64,000 bases of DNA from Mastigias papua (lineage: Eukaryota; Cnidaria; Scyphozoa; Rhizostomeae; Mastigiidae). Below are positions 21,220 through 34,500 of this stretch, in pieces (positions within the stretch are counted from its first letter, which is position 1; every line of letters starts with the position of its first letter). The position numbers and the translations under genes are program-made. Under the pieces are notes generated by a model, which was given only the letters and a program-made list of their open reading frames with translations, ran no database searches and was not told the origin of the DNA. The DNA is taken from positions 11,346,907 through 11,410,906 of the forward strand of contig OZ025274.1 of assembly GCA_964019165.1 (NCBI GenBank), given 5' to 3'.

Positions 21220-24200
21220 ATTTTGTATATTCCAATTTAGGAATAATTTAAGAATAATCTTAGGCTCAGAATAAAAAAGTTTTTTGGAATATTGAAGCTC
21301 AGTGAAAAAATAGATATTCTTATGCAAGAAAGTGTTTAATCTTTCTTATCGTAGCGATTCTTGCCTTTTTATAGCCATTTATTTGTAGATCCTCTTGTGC
21401 TTCTCTTGACCTACGCTTGATTCATATCTGATTTCTATCAACGGATTAACTCTAGAATCGCATTATATTTATGGATTTGCCATATTGATTAAAAGCACTG
21501 CATTTATATGATTGGAGATTTGCGGCAGCCGTGTTGTTTCACAGTCATAGTTGTGAGATCATTGTTTCATGACCTTCGCTATCTGCAGCAATGGACTATA
21601 CGAAGTGGTTATACACTTTATATGATTACAAGACAGTTCTTTTTTGTTTGATAATTGTGAAGCATAAGGATTTCTGCGTTGGCTTACATCAGGGTTTTCA
21701 CTACAAACAGCTAAGTGCGTGCTTGTTGTAGTAATTGTTTTTTTATTGTCGGTGTGTTTCGCAGCTCTTATAATTATTCTTAGCTCTCACTTCCAGTTGT
21801 GACCTTTAACCAGGACAGTGCGTGTGAGATAGAGTACTTGTCCCTAATCAATGCCTTCGCTGGAAAGGCTGCCCTGTTCTTTTCCTTCCAGTCATTGCTG
21901 CCTTTCAAGGTTAAGCTCATAATTCAGTTTGCAATGCAGGGTTGTTCTCCATTTGAAATTAAGAAAGTAATATACTCTGCCACCCTTAACTCATTACTGT
22001 CAATTGCAGTTTATGCATTATCTCGTGCAGAATGTACTTCCGTCTACTTTGTTAAGACATTCTACCTATCTCTAGTTGTATTTTTGAGCCGTGGTCTATA
22101 GATAGAATCTCCCAAGTCCTGAAATATTTTAACACTTCTACTTGTTGTAGTCAGCTCTCTTGTGAAGGTTCCTTCGATATTCTAGATGCTATCAGAAGCA
22201 GCTGTCAGCCCTAAGTTAAAGATGCCATCTTTACGCCCAACATTTATCTCTGTGGATATTTTTAGTTTATGCAGTCTAGCTACCTATTCTATCTATTCAT
22301 TGTTACCTTGTTATATAATCTGTCATCTTTTCTATATTACTTCTATCTAACTGCGTAATGCCTCGTATTATTCTTCTTAGCTATTTGCTTTAATTTACAG
22401 CTTTTTACACATTGTCTGTCACTAGAGCAAGCTCTTTTCTTGTAAGACTTATTTTTACTATTTTATTATGTTAACTTTTGACCAAGAACGCAAGTGGTAG
22501 CAATTAAAACATGTTTTACAAAGCTGAATTTGGTATCTTTTATATCAAAAGTAGCTCTAATTTTTAGCAGCTGAATACCTTTCCGGACACACGACTACTT
22601 TTCTTCTTTCATGGCTTACAAGCAGTTGATGGGTTTGTTAGTGATGCATTTATCGAGGCGCCTTTGGTTTTTCAACATCGCGAGTAGATTTGAAGTGTAT
22701 TTGATGAATCGGTGAAGTCGAGAATATATCCTCACATACGACTGGGCACCATGCCATATTTTGTAAATTTCATGTTGACTTGGTTTTGTGGATAGCATTT
22801 AGACATATTATGCAAGGTGGTAGATAATGGAATAAGTTGTGGTCAGGAGAGAAACCTATCCCACAGCTTATAGTCATCACGAATACCTTCACCGCATTCG
22901 TAAAAGTTGCAACTTTCTTCCATCTTGACACAGCCAAATAGCGTCTTTAGCAAGGTAGACGTGGTAGTATCAAATAGCATATAATTAGTATTTTTTTGAG
23001 ACATCTGCAAACCTAGCGAGAAGCTATGATATATTTGCATTTTCACATAAGAAATGGTAGACTACAGAATGACCTTGGACAAGAACTTAGCAAGTGTACT
23101 CAATGAAACGAATGGAATTAAAATCCGTTTCGCTCACCGTTAGGAGCTCTTAATTTTCACTTCATTTCTGGAGAGTAATCACTTATTTTGATTGAAAGTA
23201 CTAGCGGATATACGTATGCACATGTAAAAAATCTTCATATTTTCTCAAATCCCCTAGTTTTCAAATCCTTTAAATCTAATTAGAAACTCGTGCGCGTTTA
23301 GCTATAAAACGATTACTACTTACAAATTCTCTTTCCAAGCAGTTACAAATCCCTATTTTGTGCTTTCCTTCAGCTCATTTCTCCTAAGACGTATTTTTAC
23401 TTCTCTGTTTCTGAGGAGAAAGTACCAAATTCTCAACGATCGGCAAGCGAATTCTATTGAGCTAATAGAGGCACAGCACATGGCTGAATTACGATTTCCT
23501 CCCAATGTAATATACGGCTTTTTCCTATTGGGTGGTGTTGAGATTGAATGCGACTGGAGATATTTGACATTTAACAAATCATATGGTCTCATTCCTTGAA
23601 TGCAGTGCTTGCATACCTCTACATGAGAACCAATTCACTGAACTCCTCCAGCGCCTTTTTTATGCCGCAATATAATCTCGTGACCTCCTTCATTATATCG
23701 TTCGCTATATATGGTCCTTAGAGAAAGTCCACAGTTTCTGAAGAAAGTTGAAGCTACTGTTTGCTTCCTACTTAAATATTCTTAGCAGCAGGTATTGTAC
23801 AGACATTTCTTTTTTGACTCAAGATCTTTATTGTTGTTTGCATAGAGACAGTATAAGCAGGTTCTTTCTTGCTAGGGCTTTTGCAGACGAGTTACATATG
23901 ACCTACATGTCTTTCTTGTGTACTAGATATTGTTGGTAAGTTCATTCATACCTTGCTTATTTGTTTACTTTCAACTGTTGCACAGCTATATAGCCACAAT
24001 AAGCTTAGCAGATGGTATTCCCTGTTATAATATAGTGTCTAGACATCGAGCTATCTTCACTTCACCATTCATACTGCCAGTGTTTATTTAGATAGTTCAC
24101 TCATTTTTCATGTGAACTTCGCATAAATGGGTAAGTTTTCTCTCCGTTTGTTGTGTGTGTGTTATGTGTATTGTAGGAAGGTAACTTTTCTAGTTCATTC

Positions 24201-24495
24201 ATGCACCGGTCTAATGTTTATATTTTTGAAGTACAAGGGATTTCCTATCTGGAACATACTGCCATAGGTTGAAGAGATATCGAGTGACAAATGTAACCAA
24301 TCCAAGGTTGGTTTTTATGGAATCAACTTTGGAATTCCCTTGAAGAAAATGCGAGAAATTTACCCTGTCAATCTCATTATTTTCAAATGAAATGTAAATC
24401 TTATTGTATGGACTAGTTTTTGAATCGATCGTTTGTTACTTATGGCTTTGTGTTATATTTGTAACTGTCTTTATTGACGTTTATCTTTTTCTTCA
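21220..24495. other. No recognisable gene
   Basis: AT-rich sequence with many short open frames (the longest about 100 codons at 21,799-22,101), none with recognisable domains, splice context or repeats. It may hold diverged or unclassified repeats. Confidence 0.5.
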
Positions 24496-24497
24496 CC

Positions 24498-24694
<197 letters not shown>

Positions 24695-24699
24695 GTACA

Positions 24700-26900
24700 T
24701 TTATATTTTTTATTCATGTATTTTTGCATTTTGTGGTTCTATAAATTTCATTTCATGTGAATAGGTTTTTGCTGTCAGAAGATATAAAGTTTGGCTCCTT
24801 CATTAGTTTTGCAGCTTGTCATTTCTTTATATTTCGATAGTACTTGATATGGAAGATGTTCTTTCAGCATACTTCTCTTAAGGCAATATTGCTGCCTTGA
24901 CATTTGTTTGTTCTTTGATGTTGTTGTAAAGTCGCTGTATTGCCCATCATCATCTTTAGAACTCAGAGTTTTCCATTCAATTATTTCCTTGTAAGCAATC
25001 TTCGCTACGCATGCGACAACTCCAAGATGTTATACTTATGTGATAATTTTCAATTCTACGTGCACAGCAACAGTTTCATTCAAAGGGAATTGACAGATTG
25101 TTCGCATATTTGTACAAAATCTCTCTCTTTTTGCAATTTTAGAGCAAATTTTGACATTTCGATACTCCAAATATATTCACTATTTTAGCATAATGCTTTT
25201 CCTTGCGCAATGCTCACACTGTGAGGCCTTTCAAATTCAAGGCTTTCAGCTTTTGAGTTTTACTGAACTATTTTGACATAGAGTGTTTCCTTGCTTAGTA
25301 CTTTCATTCTATCATCTTTGTGGTTTGAGACATTCACCTTACTGAACAATATTAGCATAGAGCGTTTCCTTGCGCAGTGCCTTCACTAAGGCACTCACCC
25401 CTTAAATTTTTATTTTAAAGTTTTTGTATGTACACTACTGCAAGCCTTGGAAGCGTCATCAACAACATTTTGCTTAACCAGAGTATGTATTATTGAACTA
25501 CGTGCAATCAAGGTTTTTATCGAAGTGTTAAATATATCATCTAGCAAATGTTATCTAGCGCAAACGTTGGAGCTTGAGTTCTTTTCAAACTTGGTATATC
25601 CCATCGCAAATATGCTTTATTTCGATTACAAGTAACTTGATTTGCGACTAGTAATATTTTTGTGTATGAGCAAAATGGAATATTTTTCGCGTACAATTCT
25701 AATCTGTGATCTTTACGGTTGCTCTAAGACTTTTTTTTGTCATCATTTGTTCGCGGATTGAATTGGCTTCACTTAATCAAGGTGGACTGCAACAGATTCT
25801 CGATTGCCGTAATAGAACCTGCTCAGTTTACTTGATAAGTGACGTAGGTAGAAAAGCCATCATTTTTGGGATAGGAGAGAACTGTTACCGTTAACTTATG
25901 CCTTAAGTTCTTGTTCTCTTTCTTGCTCTCCCTCTCTCTCAATGCAACCCTGGCCTATTGTTCGAGTAATTGCAGTAACTGAAGCAGCCAACAGTTTACC
26001 ACTTATTTGATACCAAGGCTTCTGGCTTTCTTTTAACTTTATTTACAAGATTTCTGCATCCAACACCAAAGAATTAAGAACTACCACATTGAATGGATCT
26101 ACTCATCTCGTCAAGAAAAAGTGCTAATGACCAGATAAGCTTTTCTTAAAAATGCGCCAGAACGTGGAGCAATCTTGTTGGAAAGACCAAACAAGCATTA
26201 TCCCTTCTACGATTCAAGAAAGCGATTAATTGTTTTGCCTTTAAATATATATATTTATGCATGCATATATAAATATGTACTAATACAATTTTTGTACTAA
26301 AGTAAACAATTCATAGCTACACCACAGTACAAGACGTTTTACATGACGAAACACCAGGAGGTGTGGTTAAGCACATCTCTCCTGCAGCCAACAAAAGCAA
26401 TGGAGAATACAACCACTGACATGTACCCAGCGACAGTACCGTTCCTATTCCGATAGGGAAGGTGATAAATGTGATGCAGTCGAGCTTTTATAGTGTATTG
26501 CACCCTTTTTACTATGCATTGGGTAGTTTGGCTTCCGCTTCTATTGTGCTTATCATGTTCAGGCTAGCTGAGCCTCAAGCAAAATGCTCGATATATCTTT
26601 GTAGTCTTAGGAAGTGCATAGCAGATGCTTAATGTTTAAAGCAATTTGAGTCTCAATAAGCATGGAATCTTTCGCTTATTAGAAAAAGTATTATTGTTCC
26701 ATTATGTATTTCTTTTACTCTTTGATTTGTCAGTGAAATAATTCATTTTGCACTTTCATTCTAAATATTGTTAAGTACATTTTACTTCTTAATTTTTGAA
26801 AAATGTTTAAGATTTTTTCCAAAGCTCCTCTGAAAACTAGCCCTGTAGAATAATGAAGCCACCGCTCGTAATAGTCAGAGATCTTCAAATGAAGAAGTTA
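24700..26900. other. No recognisable gene; local duplicated segment near 25,200-25,400
   Basis: Contains an imperfect repeated block around TAGAGTGTTTCCTTGC and TAGAGCGTTTCCTTGCGCAG. A sequence near 26,830 with a CTCCTCTGAAAACTAGCCCTG core resembles the 3' UTR end of the CR1/L2-like LINEs at 32,520 and 34,150. Otherwise nothing is recognised. Confidence 0.45.
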
Positions 26901-26901
26901 A

Positions 26902-27900
26902 ATGAAGCATTTGTGTATATATGTCAAGTTGTATATAAGTATATCACTCCTTGGAATCAGAAATTCTGAACTGGATTGGTCTGAATCATTTCTCAGTAAC
27001 AGAACACAACTAACTGTTATCTACAACAAACATTCAGAAGAACTGCCTGAGAAACCCTTTGGAGTCCCTCAGGGCTCAGTGCTTGGACCAGTCTTATTTT
27101 TCACATATATCAATGACTTAGCATCAATTGTGGGATGTAAGATTCACCTTTATGTAGATGATGCTGTGCTACTTGTGGCCGATCCAAAGGCAGAATTAAT
27201 AAAGAGATCAATTGTACAGCTAAGTGGTTAGCAGAAAACATGCTTAAAATACGCAGGAGACAAGACAAAATACTTGATCTCTGGGAGCAAGCAGAAATTA
27301 AAACGTTTTGAAGAAATGCGCATCATTACCGGCAATGAAAAAAATAAAGCAGGCTGTGAAATTTAAATGTCTAGGAGTATGGTTCGATCAACATCTCAAC
27401 TGGGATGATCACCGTCATATATTGGCAGGCAAAATCAGTATGAAAATAGGACAGATCAAAAGAGCCATACCATTTCTGACGAAGAGTACCAGGAAACTGC
27501 TTGTTAGCACCTTAGTGATGGCTCATTTTGACTATTCTAATGAGGTTTGGTCATCAGCCAGCAGAACTAGCTTGAAGAGACTTGAGCGTCTTTATAGAAG
27601 GGCATCCAAACTCACATCAGATGAAAACAATATGGCATTGCAAGATTTTCTTGACAAAAAGTTGGCAATATTGATGTTTAATTGTCTAAATGGCTTAGCA
27701 CCCTCTTGTCTCCAAGAAAAATGCATATTAACATCTTCCTTACATCAGAATACACTACATCATGTAAATATGACAAGATACATGTTGAGCGTAGGAAATT
27801 TTGCTGCAAGTTTTTGACGTTCAAAGCCAGATTTGCAACAAACTGCCCTGTAGAATAACATCACTCAATAATATTGTACAATTCAAGTCGTATTTTAAGA
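26902..27900 (+). pseudogene. LINE (CR1/L2-like) reverse transcriptase fragment
   Basis: Frame 1 holds ELDWSESFLSNRTQLTVIYN, the RT motif GVPQGSVLGPVLFFTYINDL and the catalytic YVDDAVLL. A downstream frame holds KFKCLGVWFDQHLNWDDH and the thumb STRKLLVSTLVMAHFDYSNE, with NCLNGLAPS. A stop and frame change near 27,231-27,308 break the protein, and the 5' half and endonuclease are absent. It is a dead 5'-truncated copy. The family is from motif pattern only. Confidence 0.85.
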
Positions 27901-29600
27901 ACTGATTTGGACACGCTGATACCTTATTTCACGAATTAAAATCCGATAGGTCTTTCAAAGTGACACATCACCGCTCTGTAAGTATTGTGTTCTGCCCTCC
28001 TTGATTAGGATTACATCTCTGCTTCTAATCTTTTGAGTACTTGCTTTGTCTACTTAGTGATCGAATTTGAAACATATTTCCTGGCCTGGTTTGCAACTGT
28101 GAGGACTTACTTGAATGTCATAATATAATACACGTACAAGGATCATAACTGAATCAACTAGTACCGGAATGTTGATTTGCGGCAGTTTTAAATTCATTTG
28201 AATAATATTTTGGAGAAGCAAAGCGTTTTCTTACCATGAAATAATCTAATGGTAAAGACTGCTGACGCCATATGATTACGGATAAGCCGTTTAGCTGTTT
28301 GATTTAACAAGCAATAGACTTTCAAATGGAAACAAGATTTGCATGCCATGCAACAGCATTTGTCTATGGGTTCTTATTTTTAAATGTTAATTTGATCAAT
28401 AACTTTAGCAATTGAATCCATAGTCCAACAGTCTTAAATACGAGATGAATTCGAAAATAACCAGGTGTAGACAATAATATCAACCTGTAAACTTCAAATT
28501 CTGCAATCCTATCAGATTCTGTTGCCTGTACGAGGTTATTTTTGGAAGAAATTGGATAGAGGCTATGTTCTAATTTAGGAATGTCACCGATGTCCTAGAA
28601 CGGTTTGGGTTATGCCTTTTCCATCGTGATTGGTTCCAAGACGATTGTGTATAGTAGAAAATGCCACTCTGTGATAAGAAATATCGTGAATCCTTGAGCA
28701 GTCTGAAAAGATTCTGTGTTCAGTTTGCGCGACTGAAGTAGGAATAGATAATTTCGTACATTGAGTAGTCTTTGTTTGTTAGGGCACTTATCTTGTGCCG
28801 TTGCCATCTGGTATCTATTTACTACTGGGTGGACAGTCAGTGACAATCTAATCTATGACTGAAAAGTTCTCTCGAACCATTGATCTGCCACACAGTAGTC
28901 AAGGGTACTAGCAATATGTGTATATATAAATATATATATATATACGTATTTATATATGTAATACTCACTAAAAGCACGTTCAGATGACTTTTCGGCATAA
29001 CTGATTTGGTCAACTGTTTAGCAGAAGATATCTAAGAGCATCCTTAACTTCACTCTACTATATTTAAGCAATGTTCAAGCTATTCACAAAATACTTTCCG
29101 AGTGGTCTATCACTCGATCGTCAGCATGCTGTTTGCCTTCAATCCTAACCGTACACCGTATTACATCTTGTTGCAAGACATACCTAGAGCGCAGAAGACA
29201 CACTTGAAGGTTCGATTCTCTTCTTAATTTTATAACTAATTCCTTTCCTGTGCTACCTAATTATTCGCTGTACGTGTGAAAAAAGCAAGGGGGTTTTGAA
29301 AAAGCCTAGTCTTGAAAACCTGAAAAGTCAGGGAATTTTTGTGAAAGGAGTCCCGAGAACCCTGTCTTAAGGCCTCTAGATATTATCCTCTGCATCAAAC
29401 TTCACACTCAAAATGTCATCAAATTCCATTCATTAACCTCTCTATAGGAGCTTTTGGCACTGGTTCTTCCACTGAATTTTCTATTAAACTTCTTAAGTCC
29501 CTCTGAATTCCTTTCGCCTAGTTTTCTGTATATATTCATCACAATTTATGTGATAGATAATCTGTTTGAACCCGGGATATTTGATATCCCCCCGAGATCT
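27900..29600. other. No recognisable gene
   Basis: AT-rich with a short imperfect TA stretch near 28,920-28,960. At 29,280-29,350 a GAAAAGTCAGGGAATTTTTG segment resembles the sub-terminal sequence of a DNA transposon family, and related AGGGAAAGTCAGGGGAAGTC lies at about 8,140. Confidence 0.45.
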
Positions 29601-29609
29601 CAATAGATA

Positions 29610-29850
29610 GATTATCTAATATGAAATATGGTTGGGCTTCAGGCTAGTTTTTGATCTTACGAGTACTAGGAGATAATCTAGCCACAATGGCCTGTATGAA
29701 AGTTTCTTGCTTTTTATCCTGTCTTTTACCATGATCAGTCCATCGCTTTGGTCGGTTTGGAGTTTTATGGAGTTGTTAGACGAAAGGAAAATAGCGACGT
29801 CATCTGCATACACGAGAATGTGTCCTTTTGCAACTCATATCGTAAGTCTG
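29610..29850 (-). pseudogene. LINE reverse transcriptase fragment
   Basis: The minus-strand frame carries VYADDVAIFLSSNNSIKLQ, with the catalytic YADD box of a LINE reverse transcriptase, followed by MVKDRIKSKK. Flanking frames continue the homology with stops. Only a few hundred bases survive. Confidence 0.7.
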
Positions 29851-29983
29851 TCTTCCTGTCTTTCTTTCGATCTGTCTATGGATACACTTTATACGAGGTA
29901 TTACGCACAAGAGCTAGGACATAAAAGAAAAGAGACTTGGAATTTTGTCCTCTGTAAGTTTCACAGAGAATTCAGTAATATTC

Positions 29984-30153
<170 letters not shown>

Positions 30154-30289
30154 TAGTACGGATTGTTTTACAACCATTATTCCATACCTTAAAAGGTGGT
30201 TCCCCAAAGGAGTATTTCCAACTCTTAGTTTCATAAGCTGTGAGATTCAAAAACTGCTTGGTTACGATGATCAGGTATGTTTAGAAGTT

Positions 30290-30440
30290 AGCATGTGTTT
30301 AGTGGGTTGTTAATTAAATCATTCTGAATTTTATTCTCAAGAGTAGCTATGCATCAGGTCGTCTATATAGTTGAGAAATAGTAGTGGACCAAGACATGTG
30401 CCTTAAGGGATCCCATGATTTTCGCTGTAACAACAGAAAC
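30290..30440 (-). pseudogene. LINE reverse transcriptase motif B fragment
   Basis: On the minus strand, GIP, a stop in place of Gln, then GTCLGPLLFLNYIDDLMH reproduces the 'PQG..LGPLLF..YINDL' motif of LINE reverse transcriptases. It is short and interrupted. Confidence 0.65.
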
Positions 30441-30479
30441 ATACCTACTCATCTTGCAAATTTTCTCTGGTTTTGCAGA

Positions 30480-31690
30480 TATGAAGTAAAGCAGCTAAGT
30501 TGAATAATGGTGATACTGTACATACATTTTTTTAAACAATAATTCCTAGTTGTTGTTACTAAAGCCATTTTTGCTATCAGCAAATATCGGAGTTGTAAAT
30601 TTGCCCCATCCGTGTTCAAAAGTCAACTGTTACTCTAATACACTTTGTTCATGAAAAACGTCTGCTTTACCGTACAGTCATACGCCTCGCTTAATTAGGC
30701 AGTATGTACTTAGGTGACTTGGTAAAGTATTTATCACTTAAAAAAACATAGGTAATACATTTGTAGTATTGAAGTTTTTGATCAAAAGACTAGCTGATTA
30801 AGGGAGGTCCAAGGCTTGTTTCTACTACAGAATATTGAATATCTTGTCCAGATAGCAACAATAATAATGAGTGATAAATTTACATTGCTTTAGTGAACAC
30901 CCCGGCTCTTATTAAGGCCCTCGGATTTAGTTTAGCGCCCCAGTGCTTTTATATAATTACACCCTGCTCCATAAGACGTCTTTTTGGGCTGGATTCAAGG
31001 CAAGGAGGCATTATACTGTTTTATCCTTGAATTAGTCCCCTTGGGGGCTGATTTATTTTCGATGCTTTTTTGGTTGGGGCTTATTCGAGGGGACATGTTG
31101 CGTATTAAGCTCATTGTCAGTACTTCTTTTCTCCGTAATATTAAAGGAGCAGTTTTAATTTAAGCATTAGTCTTTATCAAAATCTTTATCATCATCTGGG
31201 GTGGGGAGCAGTTCGAGGATTTACGGTATGCTACAAACAGACATGCAATATACAGTTCTGGAAATTGCTATAGATAAGCAGATACTTTCACGGGTAATAC
31301 TCCCTTCAAACCAGGAACATTTTTGCCGATCTGCTGAGACGTTTCCAAGTCAAAAGTTGTTCTACTCATTCACACCCTTTCTATCCTGTATCACCTAGTC
31401 AGCGAACTATTCATGAGCTTCAGCAAGGCCTTCCTACCTAAAGCATAACTCCAACAGAGGACAAATCAGAGAGGGGGACAGGGGAGGCAAGAACTACCCT
31501 TCATATGCTGTCAGTTTATAGGTTTTCTCCTCTATTGTCAGGTTAAATTTGCTCTCCTCTCAAGCTCTTGAATAAGAGTAATCTGTATGAAAAGCAAAAC
31601 ATAAATTAAAATTCTGACGTCACTATGACGTCATTATTAGTATAAGTGCCTTCAGCCCCCTGCCCTACTCAGCTTCCGGCATCCCTGGCT
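30480..31690. other. No gene; possible MITE-like segment at 30,895-31,110
   Basis: GAACACCCCGGCTCTTATTA and, further right, TTCGAGGGGACATGTTGCGT then ATTAAGCTC are roughly mirrored, of the 'CTTATTAAGGCCC' type seen in Tigger-related MITEs. Evidence is weak. Confidence 0.35.
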
Positions 31691-31716
31691 ACATCTTCTC
31701 TTTCTTGGATACCGTG

Positions 31717-31983
31717 TCAGTGTCTGACATTGATTACCATGTGTCTGAAACCAGCATGATCGCTCGCCCACCACAAAAAGTCCACGGCATCGTATCCAGC
31801 AGCAAATGCCAGACCCTCCAGGTATTTCAGTCGCTGTCTTCCCCGTTGTCTTCTTCCTTTGATCTTCCCCTCTAGCACCAGTTTCTCTAAACGCCCTCTA
31901 TTCATCACATGTTCAACAACCCTTAGCTGTCTGACCATCACCGGTAAGCTCCTTTCCATACCCACCCTGTCAAGCACATGCAC
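31717..31983 (-). pseudogene. LINE C-terminal segment, 3' part of a split minus-strand element
   Basis: Encodes VEHVMNRGRLEKLVLEGKIK, then GRRQRGRQRLKYLEGL, the basic 'GK..G.R.RGR....YL' stretch near the end of RTE-like LINE polymerases, ending in a stop. It joins in sense to the 32,591-32,960 fragment across an inserted plus-strand LINE (31,984-32,590). Confidence 0.7.
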
Positions 31984-32590
31984 GTTCTAGATTCTTTTCC
32001 TCCAGGGTTACAAAACAGAAACCTAGAACAGTTACAAAACAGAGCCATAAGAATTATAACGGATTGTCCGTATGATGCACCTGCTAAACCGATCCTGAGA
32101 CAATTAAGATTGCCTAGTATATCTGAAATGATTCGTCAAGAGTCTGCGGGCATGGTTTATAAAGCTATAAATGGCCAAGCGCCTGCCTACTTGTCCAGTC
32201 GTTTCAAAGAATATCTGCAGTGACGAACAGAATGCTTCGAAATCCAATTTAAATCTAAGGCCCCCAAGAATGAAAACGAAATTTGGGCAAAACAGCTTTG
32301 CATACAGGGGGGCTACAATTTGGAACTCACTGCCTAATGACTGTAGAACAGCTCATACCTTTGCAACTTTTAAAGTGAAGCTAAAAACCATGCTCGCATA
32401 GCACCATTTATTTTTCTTTTAAGTTTAAGTATAAGTTTTGTAAAACTTTTTCTGTATTTTATGCCATATTTTATTATTGTATTTTAGCTGTATACATATT
32501 TTTTTTCTTTTTAAAGGAGAGCCCCTTGAAAACCAGCTATGCTGAAGGGTAACCTTCCTAAAAGATGTAAAAATGAAATGAAATGAAAGG
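31984..32590 (+). pseudogene. CR1/L2-like LINE 3' end, nested insertion
   Basis: Two overlapping frames give QNRAIRIITDCPYDAPAKPI and LRQLRLPSISEMIRQESAGM then VYKAINGQAPAYL, followed by SFAYRGATIWNSLPNDCRTA. This is the standard C-terminal end of CR1/L2-like polymerases. A 3' UTR follows, with an AGAGCCCCTTGAAAACCAGC core and an AATGAAATGAAATGAAA tail. One frameshift lies near 32,200. It is heavily 5' truncated and interrupts a minus-strand LINE. Confidence 0.8.
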
Positions 32591-32960
32591 GTATTCGCAT
32601 CATTCTGCGGTAGCTCCTCATTTCCAGGGCTTACAGGTTCTTCCTGCAACGTGAACTTATGGTCTAACTTTCACAGTTGTAGAGCAGAGTTGACCGTACA
32701 ACATTTCGACAATCTTGTTCTAAGTGCGATGTTGAGCTTCTTGTCTGCGAGAATGATTTTCTTCTTTGTGAAAGCCTTCTTCACAATAATGATTCTTCTT
32801 CTGATTTCTTTGTCACATTTGAATTCAAATTTTACAAAGCTACCTAGATAGTCGAACTGGTTTGTCTGCTCTGGCTTGTTTCCATCCAGGAACTTCTATT
32901 TTTCAAACAGTCTGGGTTTTTGATCAATACACTCTGTCGTCACTTGTTTGTTTTACTATA
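32591..32960 (-). pseudogene. LINE (RTE-like) reverse transcriptase thumb fragment
   Basis: The minus strand reads LDGNKPEQTNQFDYLGSFVK then FEFKCDKEIRRRIIIVKKAF and KLNIALRTRLSK, with ALEMRSYRRMMRI near the break. This is the 'F.YLGS....CD.EI..RI..A..AF' region typical of RTE-like elements. It continues into 31,717-31,983 and is preceded by 34,216-34,500, with plus-strand LINEs inserted in both gaps. Confidence 0.75.
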
Positions 32961-33005
32961 CTAGTGACTGATAACTTAACATAGATAAAGATTAATGTAC
33001 AGCAA

Positions 33006-34215
33006 TGGTGTTCATAGACCTCAAAAAACATTTGACAATGTAGTTCATGAAGTTCTACTTAGAAATCGAAAAAGTATGGTGTAGTCGGTCCTGAGGCTGC
33101 ATGGTTCGTATCTAGTCTAAGGAACGGAATGCAATTCTGTAGAGTGAATAGTGTGTGCTCGAAGTTGGACGGTATCAATTTTGGAGTTCCACTAGACTCT
33201 TGTCTTGGTCCTCTGTTGTCTTTGATTTACATTATTGACCTTCCATTTTCTCTGCAAAATTGTCAGGTCACCATGTATGGTGATGATACCACCTTATCAC
33301 ATTCTTCCAAAAACAAATAAGAACTTTAACAGAGACTTGAGCTATCTGAAGCAATGACTTCAAGGCGATAAGCTGTCTTTGAATGTGATTAAAGCTCAAG
33401 CAATGGCGGTACGTAGGATCTCGGCCAAACCCTAGGAGGATCTCTGGTAAAAGTACAGCCCCCCTCTTTTCTTATTGATGGCTCACAAAGTGAGATAAAT
33501 GAGAAGGCTAAATATTTGGGAGTCCAACTTGACCAGCATCTTGTTTGGGATGAGCACACTATATTCGTGTGTGCTAGGGTTTCTCGTGTTTTATGGCTAT
33601 ATGGTATGCTAGGGGGCTGCTACCCCAGGAAACTCTTTTGCCATATCTATAAAGGTATCGTCGAACCGCATTTTGGCTACTGTTGCTCTGTGTGGGGCAG
33701 CTGCAAAGAAACCAGGCGGCTTTATGATACCCCTGCTGATGCCCTGATTCAAAAGTTGAAGTGGCCAACTATCGCCGGAATTATTAGACGAGACGAGTGA
33801 AAGCGACCAGGGTTTGTATATCTTTATATCGTTTAGCACCTACTTACCTTTCAAATATTTTTCAAGGAACTCTTCACGAGACATTTTCAAGTTGAGAAAC
33901 TATGAGACTGACTTACAAGTACCTATTTTCAAAACGGCTACTGGGCAGAAATCATTTTTATATCGTGGTGCACTTCTATAGAACAGCTTCAAACCCAAGG
34001 TTAAGCAAACACCCTCTTAGTACGCTTTATACACCGATTTCGATGTATTTATTTCTATCTTATTTTATCTTAATAATTAGGTGATTTACTTTTACTGTAA
34101 TCATATACTAATTAGGTGTTTATTTAAAACTGTAAATTTTCCACGGTCCCCTGAAAAGCAGCCTTAGCTGCTTACTGGGTTAGTGTATAAAGGATGTAAA
34201 ATGAAATGAAATGAA
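33006..34215 (+). pseudogene. CR1/L2-like LINE fragment with ATGAA tail, nested insertion
   Basis: Reverse transcriptase pieces: FIDLKKTFDNVVHEVLLRN (motif A), INFGVPLDSCLGPLLSLIYI (motif B), MYGDDTTLSH (catalytic YGDD), GVQLDQHLVWDEH, and GIVEPHFGYCCSVWGSCKET. Frames change several times. The 3' UTR has GGTCCCCTGAAAAGCAGCCT, and the terminus is AAATGAAATGAAATGAAT. The UTR core and tail match the element at 31,984-32,590, so both are the same or sister families. Confidence 0.85.
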
Positions 34216-34500
34216 TAAAGGAGGGAAGAAATGGCCGCGAGGGATTTCAGTGTTTCAGACCTCTTTTTCTTGCTGTCACTTTGTAATGAGCTTAAAAGTT
34301 GTTTTGGACCCTTGTGCACTGTCGGCCATCAGCGCTATATCATCAGCATATCGGGTGTCATTGATTGGTGAACCATTGATCTTAATGCTTTCTGCTGACA
34401 CCATTTTGCGCATTATATTTTGGGTATAAAGAGGTAAAAAGTTCTGGTCATTAAGCACACAAGGCTGTATAGTGAGGGAGATAAGATCCAATTTCTGATT
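34216..34500 (-). pseudogene. LINE (RTE-like) reverse transcriptase catalytic fragment
   Basis: The minus strand reads QPCVLNDQNFLPLYTQNIMR, then KINGSPINDTRYADDIALMA, giving the catalytic YADD box, followed in another frame by KVTARKRGLK. It fits upstream of the 32,591-32,960 fragment and so is the 5'-most surviving part of one split element. Confidence 0.75.

Noticed and set aside
21799..22101. 100-codon hydrophobic frame
   Set aside because: Hydrophobicity follows T-rich composition; no family resemblance and no gene context.
29140..29225. tRNA-like B box GGTTCGATTC
   Set aside because: No A box or cloverleaf can be formed upstream at the required spacing.
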